Shown here: positions 53,081 through 62,059 of the stretch, one piece after another
How the letters are laid out: every line of letters begins with the position of its first letter
How positions within the stretch are numbered: the stretch's first letter is position 1
Source: Streptomyces sp. TLI_053
GTDB taxonomy: Bacteria > Actinomycetota > Actinomycetes > Streptomycetales > Streptomycetaceae
Assembly: GCF_900105395.1 (NCBI RefSeq)
Contig: NZ_LT629775.1
Location: 9,575,501-9,639,500 of the forward strand
Length of the DNA: 64,000 nt
Reading direction: 5' to 3'
Position numbers and translations under genes: made by a program
The notes under the pieces: generated by a model
Databases searched by the model: none
What the model was told of the DNA's origin: nothing
What the model saw: the letters and a program-made list of their open reading frames with translations, nothing else

Positions 53081-54127
53081 GTGCCCCGGCGCGTCGCCGC
53101 GGTCGTCGTCGTGGTGATCGCCGGTCTGGGCGCGCTGTTCTCGTGCGCCGTATCGGGCGGGCGGTCCACGGCGCACGCTGCGCCGACGGAGGCGGCGTCC
53201 GTGCCCAGCTGTGAGATCGGCGCGTATATGGCGGATCTGTATGATCTGGATCCCGCGAAGCGCGTCTTCTCCGCGCGGCTGTACCTGTGGTCCGTCTGTC
53301 CGGATCCGAAGCTGGACCCGCTGCCCGCGGCCGCGTTCACGAACGCGAGCAGTCCGGAGAAGGGCGATCCCGCGCTGACCTCGGAAGCGGGGAGGTTCCG
53401 GGACCTGATGCTGCTCCAGGGCACCTTCCGGCAGCCCTGGGACGTGCGGGCGTTTCCCTTCGACCGGCAGCGGATCGAGGTCGTGGTCACGGCGGCGGTG
53501 GAGAGCCGGCAGTTCGAGATGCTGCCGGACACGGCCAACTCCGCCTACAACAAGGAGATCCGCCCGGCCGGCTGGCGCATCACCGGCTTCCGGGTGACAC
53601 CCGCGCAGCAGGACTTCCCCACCAACTTCGGTGACGCCACGCTGTCGCAGGGTGCCACCAGCACCTACAGCCGGATCCGGGTGGAGATCGATCTGGCGAG
53701 GGACGATCCCACGGTGTTCTGGAAGCTCACCGGGCCCCTGTTCCTCATGGTGCTCGTGGTCACCGCGACCTTCATGCTGCCCGCCCACGCGGAGGGGCTG
53801 GGAATGGCGGAGCGGCTGGACTCGCTGCAGAGCCGCATGGGCATCCTCGGTGGCGGGCTGTTCGTGGTGATGCTGAACATGCAGCAGGTCAACACCGTGG
53901 TGACCAGCACGGTCGGCCTGACCCTGATCGACTGGCTCCATCTGCTCACGCTCGCTTTCGTCCTGCTCGCGGTCGTCGCCACGGTGCTCTCCTGGCGCTG
54001 GACCGTGCACGGCGGCAGCCCCGCGCAGGCGGAGCGGTGGCACCGCATCGTCGCGGTGGCCGGGCTGGCGGGATACACGGTGATCACCCTGGTGACGGTC
54101 TGGAACTTCGCCGCACGGGCGGGATAG
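53081..54127 (+). CDS. Pentameric ligand-gated channel-like membrane protein
   Basis: From a GTG at 53081 (gggag 6 bases before) it has 348 residues. A signal peptide (VAAVVVVVIAGLGALFSCAV) is followed by an extracellular beta-rich domain of about 170 residues containing FRQPWDVRAFPFDRQRIEVV, the FPFDxQ element found in Cys-loop/pLGIC ligand-binding domains, and a YLWSVCPDP strand. Four membrane spans end the protein (LFLMVLVVTATFM; MGILGGGLFVVMLNM; LLTLAFVLLAVVATVLSW; VVAVAGLAGYTVITLVTVW-like). This matches bacterial pLGIC homologues, though the M2 pore helix is not typical. An ATG at 53006 would add 25 residues. Ligand unknown. Confidence 0.7.
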   Translation: MPRRVAAVVVVVIAGLGALFSCAVSGGRSTAHAAPTEAASVPSCEIGAYMADLYDLDPAKRVFSARLYLWSVCPDPKLDPLPAAAFTNASSPEKGDPALTSEAGRFRDLMLLQGTFRQPWDVRAFPFDRQRIEVVVTAAVESRQFEMLPDTANSAYNKEIRPAGWRITGFRVTPAQQDFPTNFGDATLSQGATSTYSRIRVEIDLARDDPTVFWKLTGPLFLMVLVVTATFMLPAHAEGLGMAERLDSLQSRMGILGGGLFVVMLNMQQVNTVVTSTVGLTLIDWLHLLTLAFVLLAVVATVLSWRWTVHGGSPAQAERWHRIVAVAGLAGYTVITLVTVWNFAARAG

Positions 54128-54338
54128 TGCGGTGACCGCAGATTTTCGCCGGCTCGGCGCCGGCGGGCACGGACTCACCGCCACGCACGGACGGCGGAGG
54201 GTGATGCGACGGTCTGTGCTCCCCGAGTGAATCCCCGGGCTGTGCCGTGAGCGTCGGCCTTGAGCCTGGGAACGGATCGAGGGAAGCCTGCGGGGCTCCC
54301 CTCGACACGGCCACCTCCAACCGCCTACGGGAGTCGTC

Positions 54339-54662
54339 ATGCGCACGCGCCTCAGTTCCCGCGCCGCCCTCGCGGTCACCGCCGGTGTCCTCGGCCTGTC
54401 CTTCGTCAACGCCACGTCCGCCTCGGCGGTCGTCGGCGTCGTGATCATGGAGAACAAGAACGGCGAAATCGAGAATGTTCGGAACCTGGCACCCCGGCAG
54501 TGCTACCGCGGCCTCGGTGCCCACACCCTGATCATCAACCGGACCGACAGGACCATCGATCTGTTCCCCGACGGCAACTGTCGGACGGACACCTTCAATC
54601 CCCTGCCGCCGCACATGTCCAAGCCGGACGAGAACGTCGGCAGCTTCAGGACCCAGTACTGA
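54339..54662 (+). CDS. Small secreted protein
   Basis: 107 residues from the ATG at 54339 (gggag upstream). Signal peptide MRTRLSSRAALAVTAGVLGL, cleavage near SASA. The mature 75 residues have two Cys (RQCYRGLG, GNCRTDTF) likely bonded, and a strand AHTLIINRTDRTIDLFPDGN. It resembles small extracellular streptomycete proteins of unknown role. It stands alone with about 210 bases on each side. Confidence 0.75.
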   Translation: MRTRLSSRAALAVTAGVLGLSFVNATSASAVVGVVIMENKNGEIENVRNLAPRQCYRGLGAHTLIINRTDRTIDLFPDGNCRTDTFNPLPPHMSKPDENVGSFRTQY

Positions 54663-54887
54663 CTCCTGTGCCACCCTGCCGGGTGAAGGGCCGGCCGAGT
54701 CCGGTCGGGCGAGGTGGGGTGGCCGTCCGGACGACACGGTCTTCGCCGTCAGGATCGAGCAGGCGGGGACGGCCTCCCGCCCCCTGAGGGTCCGGCGCGG
54801 CCCTGCCGCCTGTGAATCGGCCGTGGGCGGTGGAGTCGGCGGCCCGGGGCGGCAGGGTGCGCGCGGAGCCCGGCGTCGGGCTCGGAA

Positions 54888-55919
54888 TCAGTAGGAGCGG
54901 CCGTCGGTCCCGCCGGGGGCCTGGTAGTTGCCGGCGGGTACGGTGGTGACGGTCCCGTCGTTGCCCTTCCCGCCCGTGCCGCCGGGGTGGCCGTCGCCGC
55001 CGTTGCCGCCCCGCACGTAGGCGGTGCCGGCGGTGTGGATGTCGATCGTGCGGTTGTTGCCGTCGGCGCCCTCGCCGCCGCCCCCGCCGTAGGTGTTGCC
55101 GGTCCGTCCGCCGGTTCCGCCGTTTCCGCCGAGGGCCCGGACGGCCTCGGTGCCGGCGACGCCCTTGTCGATGGTGATGTGGCCGTCGTTGCCGTGGCCG
55201 CCGTTGCCGCCCTCGCCGGTGGACTGCCCGTCGCCGCCGTCGCCCCCGACCGTCCGGACGGTGCTGCCGGTGCCGCTGCCGATGATGCGGTCGTTGTTGC
55301 CGTCGCCGCCGTGGCCTCCGTCGCAGTCCTGGAATCCCGAGGCGTCGCCGCCCTTGCCGCCGTTGCCGCCGGTCACGGCAATGGTGCCGTGGGCACTGAT
55401 GTGCCCGTCGTTGCCGATGCCCCCCCGTCCGCCGTCACCGCAGTTGCCCCAGGTGCTGTGGCGGGAGTCCTGGCCCTTCGCGCCGTTGCCGCCGATGACG
55501 GTCACGGTCTCGTTGCCGCCCCCGCCGTAGATCTCCCCGGTGTTCCCGGCCAGGCCCGGGGCACCGTCGGCGGCCCCCGAACCCCCCACCACGATGATCA
55601 CGTCGTCGCCGCGTCCGGCGTTGATGGTGCCCCGGTTGCCGACCTCGTACTGGGCCCCGCCCACGTTGACCTTGATGGTGTTGTTGCCACCGCCGCCGTT
55701 GACGGTGACCCCACGGGGGATCGCGGGGCAGATGATCTCGCTGTCGCCCTCGGTGCCGTTGATCGTCGAGCCGCTGACGGGGACTCCGTTGACCGTGCAG
55801 GTGATGGTCGCCGCGTGAGCCGGCGTCGCGCCGACGAGGCCCGTCGCGGCCACGGCCGACAGCAGCGGGAGGATCGCGGTGAGGCGGAGACGGCTGGGGA
55901 ACACTGCTCTGCGCGACAT
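54888..55919 (-). CDS. Secreted Gly/Asp/Asn-rich repeat protein (paralogue 2)
   Basis: 343 residues from MSRRAVFPSRLRLTAILPLL; signal peptide ending AHAA. It is closely similar to the protein at 49774-50814 throughout: TINGTEGDSEIICPAIPRG, GNTGEIYGGGGNETVTV, GNDGHISAHGTIAV, GNNDRIIGSGTGSTVRTVGG and the ending EAPGG-type NYQAPGGTDGRSY. Cys placement (TCTVNG, ICPAIP, NCGDGG, DCDGG) is preserved, suggesting two disulfides. Likely a surface or matrix protein. Its own promoter must lie in the 352-base gap upstream. Confidence 0.88.
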   Translation of the reverse strand: MSRRAVFPSRLRLTAILPLLSAVAATGLVGATPAHAATITCTVNGVPVSGSTINGTEGDSEIICPAIPRGVTVNGGGGNNTIKVNVGGAQYEVGNRGTINAGRGDDVIIVVGGSGAADGAPGLAGNTGEIYGGGGNETVTVIGGNGAKGQDSRHSTWGNCGDGGRGGIGNDGHISAHGTIAVTGGNGGKGGDASGFQDCDGGHGGDGNNDRIIGSGTGSTVRTVGGDGGDGQSTGEGGNGGHGNDGHITIDKGVAGTEAVRALGGNGGTGGRTGNTYGGGGGEGADGNNRTIDIHTAGTAYVRGGNGGDGHPGGTGGKGNDGTVTTVPAGNYQAPGGTDGRSY

Positions 55920-56271
55920 GGGAAACCCTTTCCGGGGAGACTGCGGAGCCTCCGGACGGAAGCAGGGCTTCCCGCACCGGCCGGGCTCCGTGTGGACGGT
56001 GCCGGGGAGCGGACGCGGTCCCGGCGCCCGCAGTATCGGACACGACCGGTCCCTTCCGGGGCGACAGGCCCCCACCTGCACCTCGTATCACCCGAAAGAC
56101 CCTGCCAATTCCCACTGCGACCCGCCGCGGCGGTGGTGCATCGTGCGCAGGACGCCGTGGTGGTGTCCGACAGTTCGCTGCGCAGGTCGGCGGCACGAGC
56201 GGTGACGCCTGCCGCAACGCTGGAGCTCCGGACGGGGAAGGGCAAGGCCCACTCGGATGCCGCGCTGCCCG

Positions 56272-56583
56272 TTATCCTTCGATTCTCCTGCATTGTGTCC
56301 CGATCACGACGCCGAGTTCGGAGGTCGCGCTGGAGCAGCTGAACCGAGCGCCGGTGCGTCGGTCTTTGAGGTTGACGGGCATCAGGGAGGCCGGGACGCC
56401 GGGCTCGCAGTTCCCTCGCCCCGTGATCTCAGCAATTGAGCCGTCGGGGAGTGGCCCCAGCAACTCGAGCCGGTCACAGCTGATGGTGGTGTCTGCCTGA
56501 GCGGGGGTGGCGGCAATGAGAGCGCTCGCGCCGCACAGTGCGAGGGTGGCGGCCGTCGCCGCAGCTTTGCGGATGGAAAGCAT
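56272..56583 (-). CDS. Small secreted protein
   Basis: 103 residues from MLSIRKAAATAATLALCGAS with a signal peptide cleaved near AQA. The mature part has four Cys (ISCDRLELL, GNCEPGVP, FSCSSATS, TQCRRIEG), probably two disulfides. Family not recognised. The ATG follows aggttcag, a usable ribosome binding site. It stands alone. Confidence 0.75.
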   Translation of the reverse strand: MLSIRKAAATAATLALCGASALIAATPAQADTTISCDRLELLGPLPDGSIAEITGRGNCEPGVPASLMPVNLKDRRTGARFSCSSATSELGVVIGTQCRRIEG

Positions 56584-56881
56584 CTGAACCTCCTGTGTCG
56601 GGAAGGCGGTGTCGGAGTGTATCTGACTGGCCGCCCAGCGTGATGATCGCATCACTGAAAGTCGCGCGCGACATGATGTGCGACCGCGCAGGCAGCAGAG
56701 CCGCCGTGAGGTGACCATGCGTTGCCCGGGCCCGGGGCAGGGCCCGGCTTCGCCCCGAGCGCCTGGTGCTGCCGGCTCCCGCTCCCTCCGGCGCGGCCGA
56801 GTCGCTCGGCCCGCGCCGGTTCCACCGGGATCTGAACCGGTCACAGCAGGTCACCGGCCCGGCTTGACAGGGTCATTGGAT

Positions 56882-58006
56882 TCACGGGGTTGCTCCGCCG
56901 GGTGGCTGCGGCTGGTCGAGGGCGGGCACTTGGTCGGCGCCGCCCCACCGGCAGGCGATGGCGAGGGCCCGTTCCAGGTGGGCGGGGTCGTGGCCGTCGG
57001 CGAGCTGGTGCCCTTCGACGACGGCGGTGCCCTTGCTGACGCGTACCGCGATGCGTCCGGCGATCGTGGTCCCGGCGAGGACCGGCATGCCGAAGTAGCC
57101 GCACTCCCGCTTGGCGGCGGGCTTGTGCGCCTCCAGCAGGTACTCGACGCCGAAGAGGCGCCGCATGCGGGGGCGGTGCCAGAGGAGGGAGTCGAACGGG
57201 GACAGGGGCGTGCACAGGTCCGGGTCGGCCGGCGGGGCGCCGGCCGCCTCGCGGGACATCCAGGTGGGCTCTTCCCAGCCTTCCACGCGTACGGGTTCGG
57301 CGTCCTCCAGCGTGGCCAGGCACGCGGTGACCTTGCGGGGCGGCAGCCGGAAGTAGTCGGCGACGTCGTTTGCGGTGGCGACGCCGAGTGCCCGCAGAGC
57401 AAGGCCGGCCAGTGCGCGCAGGCAGTGCGCGTCGTCCGGCTCGGCGTGCAGGAGTGCTGCGGGGACGACCAGTTCGGCCCGCTGGTAGACGCGCTGCCAG
57501 CGGCTGCGGCGTACGACGGCTGCCTCGCCGGTGGCCAGGAGCCATTCCAGGGCCCACTTGTCGGCCGAGGAGCGCTCCCTGCCGCTGCCCTGGGCGCCGC
57601 CCAGGTCGGTGATGGTGACCGCGTCGCGCTCGGCCAGCACGGCCCGGACGTGGTCGACGGCGCTGGGGTCGACCACGGGGCCGGTCCATCCGTCGTCCGC
57701 GTAGCCCCGACGCCGGAAGGCGAACAGCGGCCACAGGCCGATCGGGATCAGGGACGCGGCGTGTGCCCAGTACTCGAAGAGCACGGGAGCGCCCGCCCCG
57801 CCGATGAGCCGACGGGCCTCCGCGGCCGGGACGCCTCGCCCCAGCTGAACGAGTTCGTGGGAGCGTCGGACCACGCTGATCGTGTCGAGCTGGATGCGGC
57901 CCAGCCGGCGCAGTGTCTCCTCGGCGGTCGGCGGCGCCGACCCGCTGTGCAGGCCCTGCGTCGTCACGGCGATCATCCGGGCCTGGGACAAGGACAGTTC
58001 AAGCAC
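56882..58006 (-). CDS. YcaQ/AlkX-type winged-helix DNA glycosylase
   Basis: 374 residues from a GTG at 58006. The family landmarks are RRLGRIQLDTISVVRRSHEL (the catalytic Q-x-D form, QLD), VLFEYWAHAASLIPIGLWPL, and a C-terminal part with FDSLLWHRPRMRRLFGVEY and ECGYFGMPVLAGTTIAGR. Members with Q-x-D (YcaQ/AlkX) remove alkylated bases and unhook interstrand crosslinks; the Q-x-Q members (AlkZ) guard producers of azinomycin-like agents. It overlaps the stop of the upstream gene by 8 bases, so the two are coupled. Confidence 0.88.
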   Translation of the reverse strand: MLELSLSQARMIAVTTQGLHSGSAPPTAEETLRRLGRIQLDTISVVRRSHELVQLGRGVPAAEARRLIGGAGAPVLFEYWAHAASLIPIGLWPLFAFRRRGYADDGWTGPVVDPSAVDHVRAVLAERDAVTITDLGGAQGSGRERSSADKWALEWLLATGEAAVVRRSRWQRVYQRAELVVPAALLHAEPDDAHCLRALAGLALRALGVATANDVADYFRLPPRKVTACLATLEDAEPVRVEGWEEPTWMSREAAGAPPADPDLCTPLSPFDSLLWHRPRMRRLFGVEYLLEAHKPAAKRECGYFGMPVLAGTTIAGRIAVRVSKGTAVVEGHQLADGHDPAHLERALAIACRWGGADQVPALDQPQPPGGATP

Positions 58007-58580
58007 GCGGCTCCCCCTCGGTACCTGGTTGGGCCGGCTCCCCGTAGGGGCTGCGGGCCTGGAGGGAGTCGGCGTGCGGGAGCACGATGCGGGCGGTCTC
58101 GCGGCCGTGGCTCAGCGTGAGGGGTGCGGTGGGCCGCAGCGGGACCTGGGCCGACCAGCCCAGGCACCACTCGACGGTGCCGACTCCGTTTGCCAAGAGG
58201 GTGTTCTCCCAGCCGCGTTCTGTCCTGAACCGGTACAGGTGCAGCCAGGAGGTCTTCTCCACCGCCGGGTGCGACTTCTCCCGCTGCCACAGCTCGGTCC
58301 GGTTCACCGCCCGCCCGGCCGCCTCCGGTGCGTCGGCGCCGTTCGGCTCGGTCCGGTCGAGCGGGGTGAGCGAGACGTCGACGGGGCTTTGCACCCGCCA
58401 TCCCGGTTCCTGTCCCATGACCCACGGCGCGCAGTGCTCGGGCCGACGGTCCGCGCGTACGAAGCGGAAGCTTTCGCGCAGGACCTCGGCGTGCTCGCGG
58501 GTCTCCCGCCGGTCGACCTCGAACCGGCGCGGGGGGAGCGCCCACGGGTGGAGCCGGTGGAAACGAACCTCGACGGGCAA
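57999..58580 (-). CDS. Hypothetical protein coupled to the DNA glycosylase
   Basis: 193 residues from a TTG at 58580 with gaggg just upstream. Recognisable regularities are PVEVRFHRLHPWALPPRRFE, APWVMGQEPGWRVQSPVDVS, EKTSWLHLYRFRTERGWENT and a His/Arg/Glu-rich end; Trp is frequent (7 residues). I do not know the family. Its stop at 57999-58001 lies inside the start of the glycosylase gene, so the proteins are probably made together and may act in the same repair process. Confidence 0.65.
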   Translation of the reverse strand: MPVEVRFHRLHPWALPPRRFEVDRRETREHAEVLRESFRFVRADRRPEHCAPWVMGQEPGWRVQSPVDVSLTPLDRTEPNGADAPEAAGRAVNRTELWQREKSHPAVEKTSWLHLYRFRTERGWENTLLANGVGTVEWCLGWSAQVPLRPTAPLTLSHGRETARIVLPHADSLQARSPYGEPAQPGTEGEPRA

Positions 58581-58673
58581 GAGCCCTCAACCTTTCACCA
58601 GGTGGGCAGGCCTGCGTCGGCCGTTGCCGACGGAGGCCTGCCGGGAGCCGGACACCGGATCGGTGTGCTGTGT

Positions 58674-59125
58674 CTACTTCGCGGCCGTCGGGGCCCGGCC
58701 GAGCCGGGCGGCCGCCTCGTTCAGCTCGCCCGCGTCGAACTCGACCTTCGTCGAGTCGAACACCGAGGCGCCGCACGGGCCGTAGCTGACCTTGAGCGAT
58801 CGCGCGGCCGCCGGCTCCCGGAACCCCGAGCGATGCAGCCCGAGCCCCGGACGCACGCGTAGGCGAAGCCGCGGTCCTTGCTGATTCCCATGTGCCGCGG
58901 GTCCCGTCCGACGGCGACCCGGGTCGGCCCGGTACGGGACTCCAGGTCCACCACGGGCACCGTGGTGGAAACGGAGCCGCGCCCGCCGTGGGTGAACTTC
59001 ACGCTCCCGCACCGCGCATTGCCGACGGCTGTCTCCTTCACCACCTCGTACTCGGACGAACCGTTCATTCGGACGACCGAGATCTGACCGGAGTCGGTGT
59101 CGGTCGAGTAGATCTCCACACTCAC
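58674..59125 (-). pseudogene. Frameshifted hypothetical gene
   Basis: The first part, from MSVEIYSTDTDSGQISVVRM through KDRGFAYACVRGSGC, is in one frame. The end, FREPAAARSLKVSYGPCGAS then VFDSTKVEFDAGELNEAAAR to the stop at 58674, is in another. The switch is near 58825. Together they would make a protein of about 150 residues with four Cys and no signal peptide. Either a real frameshift mutation or a sequencing error. Family not recognised. Confidence 0.65.
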
Positions 59126-59660
59126 GTCGCTGCCGCCAACCGTGGGCTGCCCGTCACCATCTGCGACAGGCGGGGTTGCTGAGCGACGCTAAGCGGCACC
59201 ACAGGAAGAGGTCCACACTCAGTCGACCCCTTCGTCTCAATACGACCCTTGACATGCACACGAATCAACAAGACCGCTGATCAAAAACGGTCTTGGGCAC
59301 CCCCGGAGGCACGTCCACTATCCGGACAATGCGCCGGAGGGGAAGGCGAACTCAGCTGCGGTCGTGCCGACCGGCGCCAGCCTGCCGGTCGCCATCGCCT
59401 CCCTCGCCGACGCTGTGGCCTCGGCGACCGCCGTGGCCCTGTGCCCGGGTGTCGGCACCCACGGCTTCGGCAGGGGCCCTCGCAGGACTCGACGGATGCG
59501 AACCCCCCCGGGGGCTGTTCGGTGGACAGCAGTTCGCATCCGCGTGGCCGCCCCACGCGGGCCCGGTTACATTCGATCGCAGACACGGAAAGTGTCGATA
59601 AAATGACAGGATGTGACGGTTTCGGCTCTGTCGCATCCGCTCCCACGGATGGAGTCGAAG
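59126..59660. other. Divergent gap before chaplin-domain gene
   Basis: 535 bases. The part 59570-59640 (tgtcgataaaatgacaggat) is the most AT-rich and likely contains the promoter of the downstream secreted protein. No gene supported. Confidence 0.45.
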
Positions 59661-60353
59661 ATGACCGACCCCGCACAGGTCCGCAACACCACCAGGACGC
59701 CGGGACGCCGCCGCGTGCGCCTCGGCATCGCCGCTCTCGTCGTGGCTTCACTCCCGCTCGCCGCCCTCGGCCCGGCCCGCGCGGCCGACCAGGCCCCCAG
59801 CGCCGCCGCCCTCGCCCGGGTGAGCAGCGTCGCCTCCGAGTTGGCTGCCATGGGGCTGCAGGTGCGGACCAGGGCGGGCATGATCGCGGCCTGGGGTCCC
59901 GCCGACATCGTCAATGCGGCTGTCGCCCAGTTCGCCGACGAGAACCCCGTGGCGATGTTCACCGAGCTGGACCAAATGGGCGAAGGCTACGTGCTGTTCC
60001 GGGGGACGAATGGCTCACCGTTCGTCGGACTCACGCCCGGATCCGGCGTCGCCATCCGATCGGTGAGCAACGAGTCCGACGAGGAGGTCGTCGTCTACGA
60101 CTACAACACCGGCCACCTGAACGTCGCCGAGGACCACCACGCCGCAGAGAACCTGCCCGATCCCCACGCGGCCTCGGGCAAGGCCAACCGCGCGGGCTCC
60201 ACGCACGGCGCGCTCGTCTACAGCGGGAGAGACATTCTCAGCGGCAACCGGGTACAGATCCCCGTCCACATCCCGCTCAACGTCTGCGGAAGCCCGCTCA
60301 ACTTCGTGGCCACGCTGAACCCGGCAACCGGCACCAGCTGCCTCGGCGACTGA
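59661..60353 (+). CDS. Secreted protein with C-terminal chaplin-like domain
   Basis: 230 residues from the ATG at 59661 (ggag 6 bases before; ATG 59649 possible). After a twin-Arg-like basic start and signal peptide (RLGIAALVVASLPLAALGPA) comes an unrecognised 130-residue domain (AAMGLQVRTRAGMIAAWGPA, EGYVLFRGTNGSPFVGLTPG). The last about 40 residues read SGNRVQIPVHIPLNVCGSPL then NFVATLNPATGTSCLGD, which matches the chaplin pattern SGNxVQxPVxxPxNVCG...LNPAxGxxC with its two Cys. Chaplins assemble into amyloid films on aerial hyphae. Classical chaplins carry one or two such domains without this N-terminal domain, so this is an unusual fusion. Confidence 0.8.
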   Translation: MTDPAQVRNTTRTPGRRRVRLGIAALVVASLPLAALGPARAADQAPSAAALARVSSVASELAAMGLQVRTRAGMIAAWGPADIVNAAVAQFADENPVAMFTELDQMGEGYVLFRGTNGSPFVGLTPGSGVAIRSVSNESDEEVVVYDYNTGHLNVAEDHHAAENLPDPHAASGKANRAGSTHGALVYSGRDILSGNRVQIPVHIPLNVCGSPLNFVATLNPATGTSCLGD

Positions 60354-60920
60354 GCCGACTCGCCCCGCGCGGGTGCCGATCAGCGGTCCGGTGCGGCCGC
60401 CGTCGGCCCGGACCGGGGTGATGCGCCAGTGCCGTGCGCGAAGCCGGGCCGGCAGCGTCCGGGCCGCGTCGCGGTCGGTGGCAGAAGCCGCGGTGACCAG
60501 CACCGACAGCAGCAGCCCGCAGGTGTCCACGAGGCACCGGCAACACATCGAGGACCACGGCCCGTTCGGCATCCGTCATGTCCGACGGGCGCTTCGGCCG
60601 CCTGTGCGGTCGGTCCGCCGCGTTCCCGGACCGGTGAGCGAGACACGCACTCACGAGCAACCGAGTCGGAACCCACGGGCGCGAGAGCGTACAACTGCGG
60701 CAACAGGGCCTCCTGGCGCGCTCACGGTCTCGACGACCTCGAGCTGAACCAGGGGCCCTGTCTTCACGTCCGGCACGCGGCAGAATCACCCGACCGATCC
60801 GCACCGGTCGGACCCACGTCCAGCAAGACCGCTACGACAACGGCGTCTCAGAGCGTGACGGCACCCGTCCCGATGAGCGGGTCAGCCGGGTCGGTTCGGG
60901 ATTGTCGGGGCGCTGCGAGG
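60354..60920. other. Gap without convincing gene
   Basis: 567 bases between the chaplin-domain gene and the third Gly-rich gene (convergent). Frames on both strands look like shadows. No clear hairpin noticed. Confidence 0.4.
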
Positions 60921-61958
60921 TCAGGTGGTGCTTGCGCCGTCGTTGCCGCCGGGGGCTTCGTAGCCTTCGGGGGCCGTGATGCTGCCCTTGTGGGTGTTGC
61001 CCTTCCCGCCCTTTCCGGCGGGCTGGCCGTTGCCGCCGTCGCCGCCCTTCACGTAGCCCTTCCCGGCTTTGTCGATGTCGATCTTGCTGTTGTTGCCGTT
61101 GCCGCCGTTGCCTCCGCCGCCGAGGTAGCCGGTGTCCCCGCGGCTGCCGCCGTTGCCGCCGTGTCCGCCGGTGGCGCGGACCGCGATGCTGTTCTGGGCG
61201 CCGTTCTCGATGGTGATGTGGCCGTTGTTCCCGTTGCCGCCGTCGCCGCCCTCTCCGGATTGGATGCCGAGTCCGCCGGCTCCCCCGAGGGCTTCCACGA
61301 CGCTGCCGGGGCCTGTGCCGATGATGCGGTCAGCGTTGCCGTCGCCGCCGTCGCCACCGTCACAGTCCTCCTTCTTCCCCGTCCGGTCCGCGCCCCGGGC
61401 GCCCGCGCCTCCGGTCACGGAGATGCTGCCGTGGGCGCTGATGCGCCCGTCGTTGCCGGCTCCGCCCTTTCCGCCGCTCTGACAGGTGAGGCCACTGCCG
61501 GGCGCCCCGGCCCTTCCTTCGCCCCCCGTCACGACGATGGTGTCGCTGCTGTCACTGCCGCCGTAGATCTCGCCGGTATTACCGGCAGCGCCGGCGGCGC
61601 CGGGACGGTTTCCGTCACCGCCCCGCACGATGATGGTGTCGTTACCGGTCCCGCCGTTGATCTCGCCCCGGTTGCCGATCTTGCCCGGCCGGGCTGTGAC
61701 GGTGATCCTGTCGTTCCCGCCTCGAGCATTGATCACAGCGCCGCGGGGGATCTCGCTGCAGATGAATTCGTTGTCGCCGTCCGTGCCGTTGATGGTTGAG
61801 CCATGGACCGATTGACCGTCGACCGTACAGACCGCCTCGGCGGCGAACGCGGGCGTCGTGGTGACCGCGGTCACCGACACGACGACCGGAAGGGCCGAAA
61901 GCAGGACCCTGCATGCTCGGCGCACCGGAGCAGGCGTGTTCGACATGGGACTGTCCAT
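60921..61958 (-). CDS. Secreted Gly/Asp/Asn-rich repeat protein (paralogue 3)
   Basis: 345 residues from MDSPMSNTPAPVRRACRVLL, with a signal peptide ending AFAAEA (a second start MSNTPAPV is four codons in). It shares the family plan of the two other copies but is more diverged: STINGTDGDNEFICSEIPRG, GNRGEINGGTGNDTIIVRGG, GNTGEIYGGSDSSDTIVVTG, GNDGRISAHGSISV, DCDGGDGGDGNADRIIGTGP and GNGNNGHITIENG, ending EAPGGNDGASTT. The Lys-rich C-terminal third (KAGKGYVKGGDGG) differs. Likely extracellular. Confidence 0.88.
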   Translation of the reverse strand: MDSPMSNTPAPVRRACRVLLSALPVVVSVTAVTTTPAFAAEAVCTVDGQSVHGSTINGTDGDNEFICSEIPRGAVINARGGNDRITVTARPGKIGNRGEINGGTGNDTIIVRGGDGNRPGAAGAAGNTGEIYGGSDSSDTIVVTGGEGRAGAPGSGLTCQSGGKGGAGNDGRISAHGSISVTGGAGARGADRTGKKEDCDGGDGGDGNADRIIGTGPGSVVEALGGAGGLGIQSGEGGDGGNGNNGHITIENGAQNSIAVRATGGHGGNGGSRGDTGYLGGGGNGGNGNNSKIDIDKAGKGYVKGGDGGNGQPAGKGGKGNTHKGSITAPEGYEAPGGNDGASTT

Positions 61959-62059
61959 TTCTTTCAGATATTTGAGGCCGACACCGCGCGGGCACCTGCG
62001 TGGTCAAAGTGAGCGCTCATGGTGGCGTGCCAGTGGCCGTTCGAGTATTCGACCTCACG

